Positions 7,580 to 16,553 of a stretch of 42,000 nucleotides of DNA are shown here, piece by piece. Position 1 is the first letter of the stretch, and each line of letters starts with the position of its first letter. The notes below the pieces were generated by a model. That model searched no databases and was not told where the DNA came from. It was given only the letters and a program-made list of their open reading frames with translations. Source of the DNA: Myxococcales bacterium (lineage in GTDB: Bacteria; Myxococcota_A; Polyangia; Polyangiales; Houyiibacteriaceae); contig JAHEEE010000012.1 of the NCBI GenBank assembly GCA_024640845.1, positions 27,794 to 69,793 of the forward strand, read 5' to 3'. Position numbers and translations under genes: made by a program.

Positions 7580-7635
7580 AAAGTGACCCACGCCTACCGA
7601 ACGTAGGCGGAGCCCCGTGGCGACGAAGTCACTTT
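7580..7635. repeat. Nested inverted repeat upstream of xerD
   Basis: Outer arms AAAGTGAC (7580-7587) and GTCACTTT (7628-7635) are perfect. Inside, CCA (7588-7590) can pair with TGG (7618-7620). Innermost, CGCCTAC (7591-7597) and GTAGGCG (7603-7609) form a perfect seven-base stem with loop CGAAC. The element lies in the 211-base divergent region between the amidotransferase-like gene and xerD. It could be a regulatory RNA, an operator pair or a remnant of a mobile element. No second copy was found in this window. Confidence 0.6.
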
Positions 7636-7704
7636 AGGGCCACACGTCGGTTGTGAGCGCACACGAAAAATGGGACCGTCGATGAGATTGTGGTAGCGAG
7701 TAGT

Positions 7705-8598
7705 ATGTCTACCGCCTTCGACGGCGCGTTGGATGATTACATTCAGCATCTGCGGGTGGAGCGGGGCCTCTCTCGCCACACCGTGGACGCTTACGCGGCC
7801 GATCTCGTCAAGCTTGGTGATTGGCTCGAGGCTGAGCGCGTCGTCCTAGACGAAGTGGATGAGACGTCGGTCGCGGGCTTCCTGGTGTCCCTATCTCAAC
7901 GGGGCTTGAGCGCGCGTACGCAGGCCAGGGCGCTGAGCTCGACTCGCGGGTTCTTCCGCTTTCTGGTGCAAGAGCAGCGACATCCTCACGATCCGACGGA
8001 GCTGCTCGAAGGACCGCGCATGTTGGCGAAGCTGCCCGACATTCTGAACCGCGACGAGGTGCTGCGATTGCTGCAGGCGCCAGCCGGCGAGAAGCCCAAT
8101 CGTGTGCGCGATCGTGCCATGTTGCACACGATGTACGCAGCGGGTCTACGGGTGAGCGAGCTCGTCAACCTCGACCTCGGGGACGTCAATCTCGAGGAGG
8201 GCTTCGTCGCGGTCCTCGGCAAAGGGAGCAAGCGCCGTATCGTTCCTGTGGGCGCGCACGCACGCGTCGCCATGGAAGAGTATCTCACGACGGTGAGAGG
8301 GAAGTGGGCTCGTCCCTCGAGTCGGGAATGCTTCGTCACGGCGCGGGGGAAGGCAATGACGCGTCAGGGGTTCTGGGCGATCGTCAAGAAGTACGCGCGC
8401 GCCGCCGGGATCACCAAGCCCATCTCCCCGCACAAGCTTCGTCATTCGTTCGCGACTCATCTCTTGTCAGGCGGTGCTGATCTGCGCTCCGTGCAAACGA
8501 TGCTGGGGCACGCCGACATTTCGACGACCCAGATCTACACGCACGTGACGAGCGAACACCTCCAAAAGATGCACGAGCGGTATCACCCCCGCGGGTAG
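7705..8598 (+). CDS. xerD: Tyrosine recombinase XerD
   Basis: XerD, with XerC, resolves chromosome dimers at dif during division. The 297-residue length nearly equals that of E. coli XerD (298). The N-terminal SAM-like DNA-binding domain spans about residues 1-95. The catalytic residues are R149 (GLRVSEL), K173 (GKGSK), H243 and R246 (HKLRHSFATHLL), H269 (LGHADISTTQ) and Y278 (IYTHV). The ending HLQKMHERYHPRG favours XerD over XerC or a phage integrase. ATG at 7705 gives the family length; GTG at 7690 is an alternative. No dif-like 28-mer is visible nearby. Confidence 0.93.
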   Translation: MSTAFDGALDDYIQHLRVERGLSRHTVDAYAADLVKLGDWLEAERVVLDEVDETSVAGFLVSLSQRGLSARTQARALSSTRGFFRFLVQEQRHPHDPTELLEGPRMLAKLPDILNRDEVLRLLQAPAGEKPNRVRDRAMLHTMYAAGLRVSELVNLDLGDVNLEEGFVAVLGKGSKRRIVPVGAHARVAMEEYLTTVRGKWARPSSRECFVTARGKAMTRQGFWAIVKKYARAAGITKPISPHKLRHSFATHLLSGGADLRSVQTMLGHADISTTQIYTHVTSEHLQKMHERYHPRG

Positions 8599-8680
8599 GA
8601 TCGAACACCAAGCCCCTGGTTTTCTCTCTGGGTCTGCCGACTTGTCGCCCGCGCGCGGCCGAGCCGGTATCCTCTTGGCT

Positions 8681-9331
8681 ATGTCGAGCTTCGACGTTTG
8701 GATCATCCGCTTCGAGCCGGGCGACGCCCCGCCGGCGGAGCGCCTCCAAGCGGCCTTCGGTATCGAGCTGGAGAGCGCGCGCTCGATCGAGCAAAGCCTT
8801 CCGAAAATCGTGAAGCACGCGCTCCCAGCCAAAGCGGCCGGCGAGATGCGACAAGCACTCGAGTCGATTGGAGCGGTGGTCGACTGCCGTCCGGCTCGAG
8901 ACGCGAAGCGCCCACTCGGAGGCGATGCCCCGGCCGTGTTCCATGCGCCCGACGCGGATCTCTTTCCCTCGGGCCGTGTCTCCGCGATCGACCCCTTCGC
9001 GCCGAGCGATGCGAGTGTCCCTCGCATTTCTGTCGACGACCTAGTGCCGCCGGCGGCGCGCCCGAAGAGGACCGCCCCATCGGATGACGAGGAGCCCAGG
9101 CGAATTACCGCATCGCTCCTCGCGACCTCCCGCGCTCAGCAGCGACGGACGTACCTTCAGCAGGCAGCGGGCACCTTCGCTGCGGGCGTCGCCATTCTCG
9201 CAATTGGCTGGTTCTTTGGCAACTCGGTGTTTCGCGGTGAGGCAGGTTGGCTCGATATCGGTTTCGACGGACTTGGGATCTATTTCATGGGGGTCGGGAT
9301 CTTCGACCTGGTCGTTACGCTGAGGAGTTGA
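8681..9331 (+). CDS. Membrane protein with ribosomal L7/L12 C-terminal-like domain
   Basis: This 216-residue protein is not a known characterised family. Residues 3-70 (VWIIRFEPGD through SIGAVVDCR) resemble the C-terminal domain of ribosomal protein L7/L12: strand, helix with ARSIEQSLPKIV, helix with KAAGEMRQALESIGA, final strand. A Pro/Asp-rich linker (75-145) leads to a basic stretch (RAQQRRTYLQ) and two transmembrane segments at about 162-184 and 192-213. The N-terminal domain would face the cytoplasm. ATG at 8681 is used; no ribosome site precedes it, and a TATCCT box ends seven bases upstream. The next gene begins five bases after its stop, so the two are an operon. Function unknown. 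Confidence 0.7.
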   Translation: MSSFDVWIIRFEPGDAPPAERLQAAFGIELESARSIEQSLPKIVKHALPAKAAGEMRQALESIGAVVDCRPARDAKRPLGGDAPAVFHAPDADLFPSGRVSAIDPFAPSDASVPRISVDDLVPPAARPKRTAPSDDEEPRRITASLLATSRAQQRRTYLQQAAGTFAAGVAILAIGWFFGNSVFRGEAGWLDIGFDGLGIYFMGVGIFDLVVTLRS

Positions 9332-9335
9332 CGTC

Positions 9336-9857
9336 GTGCAACTGACGCTTCCGAAAGTCTTGTGGTTCATCGCCGCCCTGGGCCTGGCCTGGGGAATCAA
9401 CCAGTGGCGACAGCAGGCCGCCGCACGTGGCCTGGAAGCAGCGCAAGAGGGCGACCGGAGTGCGGCGGAAGCGTGGGTCGACCGCGCGCTCCGTGAGAGT
9501 CAATGCGAGCTACACGAGGCGCGCGACTACCTCGCTTCCGGAGCGACCCGTCAATACGTACGCCGACCCGAGTATGTCGAGACGTTTGTCGACAAGCTCT
9601 ACGCGGGAGGCGCGGAGGGAATCGAGGTCTGCGAGTCGGACGCGTTGGGCTTTCGCTTCGCTCATTACCTCCTCGTGACCCTCCCGCACGATAACGCTAA
9701 GCACGATCAGCTGATCGCGGACGCTGAGAGCTTGGTCCGGCGCGACGCGGTCGTATACCGGGGTGTAACCTCGGAGGAAGTCGAGAACATCGTGCGTACC
9801 TCGACCCTCGTCGGGACACGCCGAGTCCTGGTCGATTTGCCGGTCGAAGCCGACTAG
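9336..9857 (+). CDS. Hypothetical membrane-anchored protein
   Basis: I do not recognise this 173-residue protein. An N-terminal hydrophobic segment ([17 protein letters not shown], residues 5-21) is followed by [10 protein letters not shown], which looks like an uncleaved anchor. The remainder is soluble and helical with two cysteines ([19 protein letters not shown]) and would lie in the periplasm or cytoplasm depending on anchor orientation. It starts at GTG 9336, just after the stop of the L7/L12-like membrane protein, so the two proteins are probably made together and may interact. No enzyme motif is visible. Confidence 0.65.
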   Translation: MQLTLPKVLWFIAALGLAWGINQWRQQAAARGLEAAQEGDRSAAEAWVDRALRESQCELHEARDYLASGATRQYVRRPEYVETFVDKLYAGGAEGIEVCESDALGFRFAHYLLVTLPHDNAKHDQLIADAESLVRRDAVVYRGVTSEEVENIVRTSTLVGTRRVLVDLPVEAD

Positions 9858-9886
9858 AACGCGTTTCGGGCGCGTCGCGGGACTCG

Positions 9887-9895
9887 TGCTATAGC
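9887..9895 (+). promoter_or_regulatory. Extended -10 element of the sucCD-mdh operon
   Basis: TGC-TATAGC (9887-9895) is an extended -10 box; four of six hexamer bases match. No convincing -35 box stands 16-18 bases upstream. Transcription would begin near 9902, leaving a leader of about 70 bases before the sucC GTG. Confidence 0.4.
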
Positions 9896-9970
9896 CGCCA
9901 GCGGCCGTTGCGCTCAGCTCGGTCCCAAGCCGAGGCTCCGCACGGCCGAGAGCCTCAGGAGGCAAGCACC

Positions 9971-11149
9971 GTGAACATTCACGAGTACCAGGCAAAAGAG
10001 CTCTACCGGAAATACGGCATTCCGGTTCCGAAGGGCATCCCCTGCATGTCGCCCGAGGAGGCGACCGCAGCCGCAAAGCAGCTCATCGAGGAGACCGGCA
10101 ACGAGGTCGTGGTCGTCAAAGCGCAGATCCACGCTGGCGGACGAGGCAAGGCAGGCGGGGTGAAGGTCGTCAAGGGCGTGCAAGCCGCCACGGCTGCCGC
10201 GAACGAAATCTTCGGCAAGACCTTGGTGACCCACCAGACAGGTCCCGAAGGGAAGGTCGTCCAACGCCTACTCGTCGAGCAGGGTCTTGCGATCAAGACG
10301 GAGCTCTACCTGGCGCTCGTCGTCGATCGTGAGAGCCGACGCATCGCTATCATGGCATCGACCGAGGGCGGCATGGACATCGAAGAGGTGGCCGCGAACA
10401 CGCCCGAGAAGATCCATACGATCACGATCGACCCGGCCGTTGGACTGCAAGGCTACCAAGTTCGACAGCTCGCGTTCGGGCTCGGGCTTTCGAAGCAAGA
10501 GCAGAAGAACTTCAGCAAGCTTCTGTTCGGCCTCGCGAAGCTGTTCGAGCACGAGGACTGCTCGATCGCCGAGATCAATCCGCTGATCCTGACCGAAGAC
10601 GAACAGGTCGTTGCGCTCGACGCGAAGGTGAACTTCGACTCGAATGCGGAGTTCCGCCACAAGGCGTTCTGGGACTCGGTGCGAGACCTCTCCGAGGAGG
10701 CGCCCACCGAGACCGAGGCCAAGGAAGCCGGCCTCTCGTTCATCCAACTCGACGGCAATATCGGCTGCCTCGTCAACGGCGCCGGCCTGGCGATGAGCAC
10801 GATGGACACCATCAAATACTATGGCGGGGAGCCCGCGAACTTCCTCGACGTCGGCGGCGGCGCCAGCCAAGAAGCGGTCACGAAGGCCTTTCGCATCATC
10901 CTTCAGTCCGAAGCCGTGCAGGGCATCTTCGTGAACATCTTCGGCGGCATCATGCGCTGCGACACCATTGCCAACGGCGTGGTCGCGGCCACGAAGGAGC
11001 TTGGCTTGAAGGTGCCGCTCGTCGTCCGACTCGAGGGCACCAAAGTCGAGGAGGGGCGCAAGATCCTCGACGAGTCGGGCTTGGCCATCACCTCCGCGGC
11101 CACCATGGCCGAGGGCGCCCAGAAGATCGTCGCATTGGCAAAGGGATAA
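9971..11149 (+). CDS. sucC: Succinyl-CoA synthetase (ADP-forming) beta subunit
   Basis: The beta subunit binds nucleotide and, with SucD, interconverts succinyl-CoA and succinate with formation of ATP or GTP in the TCA cycle. It has 392 residues (E. coli 388). The start is [21 protein letters not shown], typical of the family. The ATP-grasp fold is visible in [15 protein letters not shown], in AEINPLI and [14 protein letters not shown], and in the C-terminal ligase domain with FLDVGGGA and [10 protein letters not shown]. The GTG at 9971 has AGGAGG nine bases upstream, which settles the start against longer in-frame options. It is the first gene of sucC-sucD-mdh. Confidence 0.98.
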   Translation: MNIHEYQAKELYRKYGIPVPKGIPCMSPEEATAAAKQLIEETGNEVVVVKAQIHAGGRGKAGGVKVVKGVQAATAAANEIFGKTLVTHQTGPEGKVVQRLLVEQGLAIKTELYLALVVDRESRRIAIMASTEGGMDIEEVAANTPEKIHTITIDPAVGLQGYQVRQLAFGLGLSKQEQKNFSKLLFGLAKLFEHEDCSIAEINPLILTEDEQVVALDAKVNFDSNAEFRHKAFWDSVRDLSEEAPTETEAKEAGLSFIQLDGNIGCLVNGAGLAMSTMDTIKYYGGEPANFLDVGGGASQEAVTKAFRIILQSEAVQGIFVNIFGGIMRCDTIANGVVAATKELGLKVPLVVRLEGTKVEEGRKILDESGLAITSAATMAEGAQKIVALAKG

Positions 11150-11155
11150 GGAACG

Positions 11156-12025
11156 ATGTCGATTCTCGTAGACAAGGACACCAGGCTCGTCGTTCAGGGC
11201 ATGACCGGCAGCGTCGGTCAGTTCCACACCGAGCAGATGCTGGCCTATGGCACGAACATCGTGGCAGGCTGCACCCCTGGGAAGGGCGGCACCTCGCTGA
11301 TGGACGTGCCGGTGTTCGACACCATGCGCCAGGTCGTGAAGCAGACCGGCGCCAACGCCTCCTGCATTTTCGTCCCGCCACCGTTCGCGGCCGATGCGAT
11401 TCTCGAGGCCGTCGATGCCGAGGTTCCGCTCATCGTATGCATCACCGAGGGCATCCCGGTGATGGATATGGTGAAAGTTCGACGTGTTCTAGATTCACAG
11501 GATAAGAGCCGGTTGATCGGCCCAAACTGCCCCGGTGTGATCACGCCGGACCAGTGCAAGATCGGCATCATGCCGGGTCATGTCCACAAGGCGGGCCGTG
11601 TCGGCGTCGTCTCGAAGAGCGGCACGCTCACGTATGAAGCCGTGGGTCAGCTCACCGCGCTCGGCATTGGGCAGAGCACGGCGGTCGGCATCGGTGGCGA
11701 CCCGATCAACGGCACCGATTTCATCGACGTCTTGAAGCTCTTCAACGACGACCCCAACACCGATGGCGTGATTCTGATCGGCGAGATCGGCGGAAACGCC
11801 GAGGAGCAGGCGGCCGCCTGGATCAAAGAGAACTTCGAGAAGCCCGTGGCGGGCTTCATCGCGGGGCGCACCGCGCCTCCGGGCAAGCGTATGGGTCATG
11901 CGGGCGCCATCATCAGTGGTGGCAAAGGCACCGCGGATGCGAAGATCGCGGCCCTCGAGGACGCCGGCGTGAAGGTCGCGCCGACGCCGTCTGACATGGG
12001 GACCACACTACAGGGCCTTCTCTAA
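11156..12025 (+). CDS. sucD: Succinyl-CoA synthetase alpha subunit
   Basis: SucD binds CoA in its N-terminal Rossmann domain and carries the phosphohistidine intermediate. The 289-residue protein begins [25 protein letters not shown] is the CoA-binding signature. The catalytic histidine lies in [10 protein letters not shown] near the C-terminus, and the cluster around [10 protein letters not shown] and GDPINGTDF is typical. The start is six bases after the sucC stop with AAGGA upstream, so both subunits come from one mRNA. Confidence 0.98.
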   Translation: MSILVDKDTRLVVQGMTGSVGQFHTEQMLAYGTNIVAGCTPGKGGTSLMDVPVFDTMRQVVKQTGANASCIFVPPPFAADAILEAVDAEVPLIVCITEGIPVMDMVKVRRVLDSQDKSRLIGPNCPGVITPDQCKIGIMPGHVHKAGRVGVVSKSGTLTYEAVGQLTALGIGQSTAVGIGGDPINGTDFIDVLKLFNDDPNTDGVILIGEIGGNAEEQAAAWIKENFEKPVAGFIAGRTAPPGKRMGHAGAIISGGKGTADAKIAALEDAGVKVAPTPSDMGTTLQGLL

Positions 12026-12039
12026 GAAGGGAGAAAACG

Positions 12040-13023
12040 ATGTCGAAGAAACCGATGCGTGTCGCGGTCACGGGTGCCGCAGGGCAGATTGGCTACAGCC
12101 TTCTCTTCAGAATCGCTGCGGGTGACATGCTGGGGAAGGACCAGCCGGTCGTTCTCCAGCTCGTCGACATCCCGCCGGCGATGAAAGCGGTGAGCGGCGT
12201 CATGATGGAGCTCGAAGACTGCGCGTTTCCGCTTCTCGCAGGCATGGAAGCCAGCGACGATCCGGCGAGCGGCTTCAAAGACGCCGATGTCGCGCTCCTC
12301 GTCGGTGCGCGCCCGCGCGGCAAGGGCATGCTCCGCAAGGACTTGCTCGAAGCGAACGGTGCGATCTTCACCGGCCAAGGCAAGGCGCTGAGCGATGTCG
12401 CAAGCCGCGACGTGAAGGTCCTCGTCGTCGGAAATCCCGCCAACACGAATAGTTACATCGCCATGAAGAACGCGCCGGACCTCGATCCGTCATGCTTCAC
12501 CGCCATGGTCCGCCTCGACCAGAATCGCGCGATTTCACAGATTGCCGCAAAGACGGGCCGCCCCGTGACCGAGATCAAGAGGGTCACCATCTGGGGCAAC
12601 CACTCGGCGACTCAATACCCGGACCTCTTCAACGCGGAAATCGACGGCAAGAGCGTCGCCGACCTGATCAACGACCAGGCGTGGATCGAGAACGACTTCA
12701 TCCCGACCGTACAGCAGCGCGGCAAGGCGATCATCGACGCGAGGGGCCTTTCTAGCGCGGCATCCGCAGCGAACGCAGCGATCGACCACATCCGCGATTG
12801 GCATCTGGGCACCGCGGAGGGGGAATGGGCCTCGATGGCGGTTCTTTCCGACGGCAGCTACGGCGTGCCGGAGGGCATCATTTCCGGCTTCCCGTGCGCG
12901 TGCAGCGGCGGGAAGTGGTCGATCGTACAGGGGCTCGAGGTCAACGACTTCGGCCGCGCGAAGATCGACGCCACTGCCGCGGAGCTTCAAGAAGAGGCTG
13001 CCGCCGTGGCGCATCTGGTTTAG
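12040..13023 (+). CDS. mdh: Malate dehydrogenase (NAD-dependent)
   Basis: This enzyme oxidises malate to oxaloacetate in the TCA cycle. The 327 residues show the nucleotide-binding loop [15 protein letters not shown], the substrate arginines in [15 protein letters not shown] and MVRLDQNRA, and the catalytic histidine in [12 protein letters not shown]. The LVDIPPAM loop and overall length place it in the cytosolic/type 2 Mdh group rather than the E. coli type. AAGGGAGAA lies before the ATG, 14 bases after sucD, giving a three-gene TCA operon. Confidence 0.97.
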   Translation: MSKKPMRVAVTGAAGQIGYSLLFRIAAGDMLGKDQPVVLQLVDIPPAMKAVSGVMMELEDCAFPLLAGMEASDDPASGFKDADVALLVGARPRGKGMLRKDLLEANGAIFTGQGKALSDVASRDVKVLVVGNPANTNSYIAMKNAPDLDPSCFTAMVRLDQNRAISQIAAKTGRPVTEIKRVTIWGNHSATQYPDLFNAEIDGKSVADLINDQAWIENDFIPTVQQRGKAIIDARGLSSAASAANAAIDHIRDWHLGTAEGEWASMAVLSDGSYGVPEGIISGFPCACSGGKWSIVQGLEVNDFGRAKIDATAAELQEEAAAVAHLV

Positions 13024-13054
13024 GATTCGCACTGCCCCATTTCGGGGGGCGCCT

Positions 13055-13954
13055 ATGGACAAGCCCAGGCTGGTCAAAGAGCACGAAGCGGCAGGCAAAC
13101 GCGTCGTCGTGGACGGTCATCACATCTTCGTCCGCGAGGAGGGGGAGGGTGAGCCGGTGCTGCTGCTTCACGGGGTGCCCTCGAGCAGCTTCCTCTATCG
13201 TAAGATGCTGCCCGAGCTGGCCGAGAAGGGCCTTCGCGCGATCAGCTTCGATTTCCCCGGCGTCGGTCTGAGCGACAAACCAAAGGACATCGCCTACGAT
13301 TGGCATGCCTTGGCGAAGTGGGTCGGACGGGTGGTCGACACGCTGGAGCTGCCTCCCGCGCATCTCGTTCTTCACGACGTCGCAGGTCCGATAGGCGCCG
13401 AGTGGGCAATCGAGAACCCGCTCAAGGTTCGCTCCATCACCATCATGAACACCTTGTTGGACGTGGGGGATTTCACGCCGCCGTTCCCGATGCGGACTTT
13501 CCGAGTACCGGTCTTGCGACACGTGGCGTTTTCGACGATGAGCACCAAGATCATGCTGCCTCTCTTCCGTCACAGCGGTGTCAAGAACCCGGAAGCCATC
13601 GACGAGGATGTGGTCAACGGCTACATCTATCTGCTCAAGAACAACGGCGGCCACCATAGCTTCCTCGCCATCATGGATGGCTTCGATTTGACCGAGGAAC
13701 ATCGCGACTATCTTCGCGACGGGCTGCTAGCCATCGACAAGCCGATGCAGCTCGTCTGGGGCGAGCAGGAGATCGCGATCCCGAAGGCGCAGCTCCACTA
13801 CATCAAGCAGGTGTTTCCCCTGCAGGCGGAGCACATGGTCGATGCGCGCCATTTCCTGCAAGAAGAGCATCCTGCCGTCATAGCCGCCCATATCGCCGTA
13901 TTTGTTCGGGGCATTGCCGAGCAACCAAAACGCGCTACATCCGCGGCCGATTAG
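13055..13954 (+). CDS. Alpha/beta hydrolase with Asp nucleophile (dehalogenase-like)
   Basis: This 299-residue protein has the alpha/beta hydrolase fold close to haloalkane dehalogenases and epoxide hydrolases. The oxyanion region is LHGVPSSSF (38-46), the nucleophile is Asp108 in VLHDVAG, and the catalytic His is H266 in [11 protein letters not shown]; Glu at 237-239 (WGEQE) may be the acid. Haloalkane dehalogenases stabilise halide with Asn after HG and Trp after the nucleophile (HGN, HDWG); here both are Val, so dehalogenation is doubtful. No signal peptide is present. A Shine-Dalgarno-like GGGGGG precedes the ATG. It follows mdh by 31 bases, perhaps on the same transcript. The substrate is unknown. 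Confidence 0.85.
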   Translation: MDKPRLVKEHEAAGKRVVVDGHHIFVREEGEGEPVLLLHGVPSSSFLYRKMLPELAEKGLRAISFDFPGVGLSDKPKDIAYDWHALAKWVGRVVDTLELPPAHLVLHDVAGPIGAEWAIENPLKVRSITIMNTLLDVGDFTPPFPMRTFRVPVLRHVAFSTMSTKIMLPLFRHSGVKNPEAIDEDVVNGYIYLLKNNGGHHSFLAIMDGFDLTEEHRDYLRDGLLAIDKPMQLVWGEQEIAIPKAQLHYIKQVFPLQAEHMVDARHFLQEEHPAVIAAHIAVFVRGIAEQPKRATSAAD

Positions 13955-14007
13955 TTCCACGGAGCGACTTCGTTGCCGTGGGTCCCAAACTCAGAAAGAG
14001 GAGCCAA

Positions 14008-14427
14008 ATGGCTGTCGAACGCACGCTCAGCATCATCAAGCCCGACGCGGTGGAGCAGAACAACATTGGGAACATCCTGGCCATGATTCAGGGCGCCGGC
14101 CTCAAGCTTCTCGGCATGCGCATGCTGCACCTCACGCGCGCCCAGGCGGAAGGCTTTTACGAGGTTCACAAGGAGCGTCCGTTCTTCGGCGAGCTCGTCG
14201 AGTTCATGACGCGCGGCCCCGTCGTCGTGAGCGCCCTCGAGGGTGAAGACGCAGTGGCCCGCTACCGTGCGCTCATGGGCGCGACCAACCCCGACGACGC
14301 CGAGGAGGGAACCATCCGCAAGGCCTACGGCACCGACGTAGGCGAGAACGCCTGCCACGGGTCGGATAGCGTCGAGAACGGCCGTATCGAAGTCGCCTAC
14401 TTCTTTCCCGAATACCTGCTCAAGTAG
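14008..14427 (+). CDS. ndk: Nucleoside diphosphate kinase
   Basis: Ndk transfers the gamma-phosphate between NTPs and NDPs through a phosphohistidine and balances nucleotide pools. The 139-residue protein starts [17 protein letters not shown]; the active-site histidine lies in [20 protein letters not shown] and the [11 protein letters not shown] segment is typical. Because SucCD in many bacteria couples to Ndk for GTP/ATP exchange, its closeness to the TCA operon fits. AGAGGAG precedes the ATG at 14008, which rules out the earlier in-frame ATG at 13978. dapD starts two bases after its stop. Confidence 0.98.
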   Translation: MAVERTLSIIKPDAVEQNNIGNILAMIQGAGLKLLGMRMLHLTRAQAEGFYEVHKERPFFGELVEFMTRGPVVVSALEGEDAVARYRALMGATNPDDAEEGTIRKAYGTDVGENACHGSDSVENGRIEVAYFFPEYLLK

Positions 14428-14429
14428 CG

Positions 14430-15263
14430 ATGGGCAGTTCGAGCGAAAGCCAACTCCGCCCGCTCGTCGAGCAGGCATTCGAAGATCGTTCGAAGCTGGA
14501 AAGCCGCGAGCATCGAGGCGCGGTCGAGGAGACGCTTGAGCTTCTCGACAAGGGCAAGCTCCGGGTTGCGACGCGCGGTGATGACGGAGAGTGGACCGTG
14601 CATGCCTGGACCAAGCAAGCGATCCTGCTCTACTTCGGCATTCGAGCAATGGAACGGGTCGAGGTCGGCGCGTACGAATACCACGACAAGATCCCGCTCA
14701 AGAAGAATCTCGATCAACAGGGCGTTCGCGTCGTGCCTCCGGGCACCGTTCGGTACGGCGCACACATGGAACCGGGTAGCATCCTGATGCCTGGCTACGT
14801 CAACATCGGTGCGTACGTCGGCGCCGGATCGATGGTCGACACTTGGGCGACGGTGGGCTCGTGCGCACAGGTCGGCAAGGGCGTTCACCTGTCGGGCGGC
14901 GTCGGCCTCGGCGGCGTGCTCGAGCCCCCTGGCGCAAAGCCCGTCATCATCGAAGACGGCGCGTTCATCGGTTCGCGCGCGATCGTCGTCGAGGGATCTC
15001 GCATCGGCGAAGAGGCGGTGCTCGGCGCGAATGTCGTCATCACCGCGAGCACCAAGATCATCGACGTGACGGGCCCCGAGCCCGTCGAAACGCGAGGCTA
15101 CGTCCCGCCGCGCTCGGTCGTGATTCCAGGCACGCGCCCCAAGCGTTTCCCCGCTGGCGAGTACCAGATCCCGGTCGCGCTGATCATCGGGCAACGAAAA
15201 GCAAGCACCGACAAGAAGGTGACCTTGAACGAAGCGCTCAGGGATTTCGGGGTCTCGGTTTAG
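14430..15263 (+). CDS. dapD: 2,3,4,5-tetrahydropyridine-2,6-dicarboxylate N-succinyltransferase
   Basis: DapD adds succinyl from succinyl-CoA to tetrahydrodipicolinate in the succinylase branch of lysine and meso-diaminopimelate synthesis, so it feeds peptidoglycan. The 277-residue protein has an N-terminal helical domain and a left-handed beta helix from about residue 100. Hexapeptide repeats are visible in YVNIGAYVGAGSMVDTWATVGSCAQVG and in later turns. The signature LLYFGIRAME and the C-terminal PVALIIGQR are typical. It lies two bases after ndk and is co-transcribed. The link to succinyl-CoA made by sucCD upstream is a plausible metabolic connection, not proven. Confidence 0.97.
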   Translation: MGSSSESQLRPLVEQAFEDRSKLESREHRGAVEETLELLDKGKLRVATRGDDGEWTVHAWTKQAILLYFGIRAMERVEVGAYEYHDKIPLKKNLDQQGVRVVPPGTVRYGAHMEPGSILMPGYVNIGAYVGAGSMVDTWATVGSCAQVGKGVHLSGGVGLGGVLEPPGAKPVIIEDGAFIGSRAIVVEGSRIGEEAVLGANVVITASTKIIDVTGPEPVETRGYVPPRSVVIPGTRPKRFPAGEYQIPVALIIGQRKASTDKKVTLNEALRDFGVSV

Positions 15264-15299
15264 GGTAGGGGGCGGTGTCGGCGCCTGTATACCGTTTCT

Positions 15300-15415
15300 C
15301 CTGAGTAAAAGCGAGCGGCCCCAAGCGGTGCGCGGCAGCGCGAGCCGGAACGGCGAAGCCCGGCGCGAATGCGCCGCCAAGGCAGAGCGAAGCGAGTGCC
15401 GCGGAGGGAGGACTA
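15300..15415. repeat. Structured, REP-like intergenic element after dapD
   Basis: This non-coding GC-rich stretch holds a series of short hairpins: GCCG-GAA-CGGC (15344-15354), CGGCGC-GAAT-GCGCCG (15361-15376), and GGCA/TGCC (15381-15400) around GAGCGAAGCGAG. Such clustered short palindromes are typical of repetitive extragenic elements. A copy elsewhere in the genome cannot be checked here. The rest of the 282-base gap up to the DctP gene shows nothing clear. Confidence 0.4.
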
Positions 15416-15545
15416 CGTGGCGGGGGTGGGCGGGTGGATGCAACAAAAACCTCCCGACGCCGATCGCGTTCACGGTCCCGGGACTTGTTGGACGCCTTTT
15501 TCTTATCCATTGAAGTCGTCCGGTGATCCGTGTTCTTATCGGCGG

Positions 15546-16538
15546 ATGCGCAACTTCGCTCTCTTGCTCGTTCTCGGATTTCTGATCAGCGGTGATTCGT
15601 TCACGACGCGAGCCGGAGCCGAAGCCACCCATCAACTCCGAATTGCCACGCTGGCCCCACGACAGTCCCCGCTCGGCGAAGAGTACAGCAAGCTGAAGAC
15701 TGGGATTCGCGAGGCGACAAACGGCCAAGTGAACATGAAGATGTACTACGGGGGCGTCGCCGGCGACGAGATCACCGTGGTGCGCAAGATGCGTGTTGGG
15801 CAGCTAGACGGCGCGCTCATCACTTCGACGGGTCTCTCGGCGCTCGTCCGACAGGTGCTCGTCATGGAGGCGCCTGGGCTCATCAGAAGCTATCCGGAGC
15901 TCGACGCGGTCCGGGAAGATCTCGCGCCACAGCTCGAAGAGCTGTTCGACAAAGCGGGGTACAAGCTCGTCGCATGGGGTGACGCCGGCAAGACGCGCAT
16001 CTTTTCTGCCCATAGGATCGTTGGACCCGAGGATTTGCGGAACGTTCGCCCGTGGGTTTGGAAGGACTCCGCTACGATGAAGGCGTTCATCAAAGCGGCT
16101 GGCGCCAACGGAGTCTTGCTCAATCTCCCCGAGGTTTATTCAGCGCTCCAGACCGGCATCATCGACACCATCATCGCATCCTCGGTCGGCGTCCTGGCTT
16201 TTCAGTGGCACACGAACCTCAAGTACATGGCCAAGCAGGCCGGCGGCATCGTCACGGGCGCATTCGTGATTCGCAAGGAGCACCTAGACACGCTTCCGCA
16301 GGAAGCACGCGATTACCTCGACAAGGTTGCGGATGAAACCGAGGAAGCGTTTCGCGTGCATGGGCGCGAGGTCGACGACGAAGCCGCCGTCACGCTTTCC
16401 AAGCGCCTGAAGGTGGTCAATCTCTTCCGCGCACAACGCGCATGGGAAGAGGTGCAATTCACTGCCCGAGAATCACTCGTGGGCCGCATGTATTCCCGCG
16501 CCTTGCTCAACCGCGTGCAGGAAGTGCTGAAGAAGTAG
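15546..16538 (+). CDS. TRAP-type C4-dicarboxylate transporter, periplasmic binding protein (DctP-like)
   Basis: This 330-residue protein has a cleavable signal peptide (RNFALLLVLGFLISG, cleavage near RAGA-EA). The mature part matches DctP-type TRAP binding proteins: LRIATLAPRQSPLGEEY at the start, MKMYYGGVAGDE, GQLDGALITSTGL, VRPWVWKDSATMKAF, NLPEVYSALQTGIID and the C-terminal helix-rich end. It would capture an organic acid in the periplasm. The membrane subunits DctQ and DctM are not adjacent; the next genes are on the other strand, so it is an orphan here. ATG at 15546 is chosen for the signal peptide; longer in-frame extensions run through non-coding repeat-like DNA. Confidence 0.88.
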   Translation: MRNFALLLVLGFLISGDSFTTRAGAEATHQLRIATLAPRQSPLGEEYSKLKTGIREATNGQVNMKMYYGGVAGDEITVVRKMRVGQLDGALITSTGLSALVRQVLVMEAPGLIRSYPELDAVREDLAPQLEELFDKAGYKLVAWGDAGKTRIFSAHRIVGPEDLRNVRPWVWKDSATMKAFIKAAGANGVLLNLPEVYSALQTGIIDTIIASSVGVLAFQWHTNLKYMAKQAGGIVTGAFVIRKEHLDTLPQEARDYLDKVADETEEAFRVHGREVDDEAAVTLSKRLKVVNLFRAQRAWEEVQFTARESLVGRMYSRALLNRVQEVLKK

Positions 16539-16553
16539 GAGAGAGGTTCTGGC

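Noticed and set aside
13034-13050. GCCCC/GGGGC hairpin after mdh
   Set aside because: It overlaps the ribosome site of the next gene and has no T-run, so it is more likely just a GC-rich leader.
15451-15471. CTCCCGACGCC-AT-GCGTT similarity to 30227-30246
   Set aside because: About 18 of 20 bases match between two intergenic sites, but one or a few such matches are expected by chance in GC-rich DNA of this size; only two copies are seen.
14397-15728. 443-residue open frame on the minus strand over dapD
   Set aside because: It is antisense to the well-supported dapD and shows no family pattern; long antisense frames are expected in high-GC DNA.
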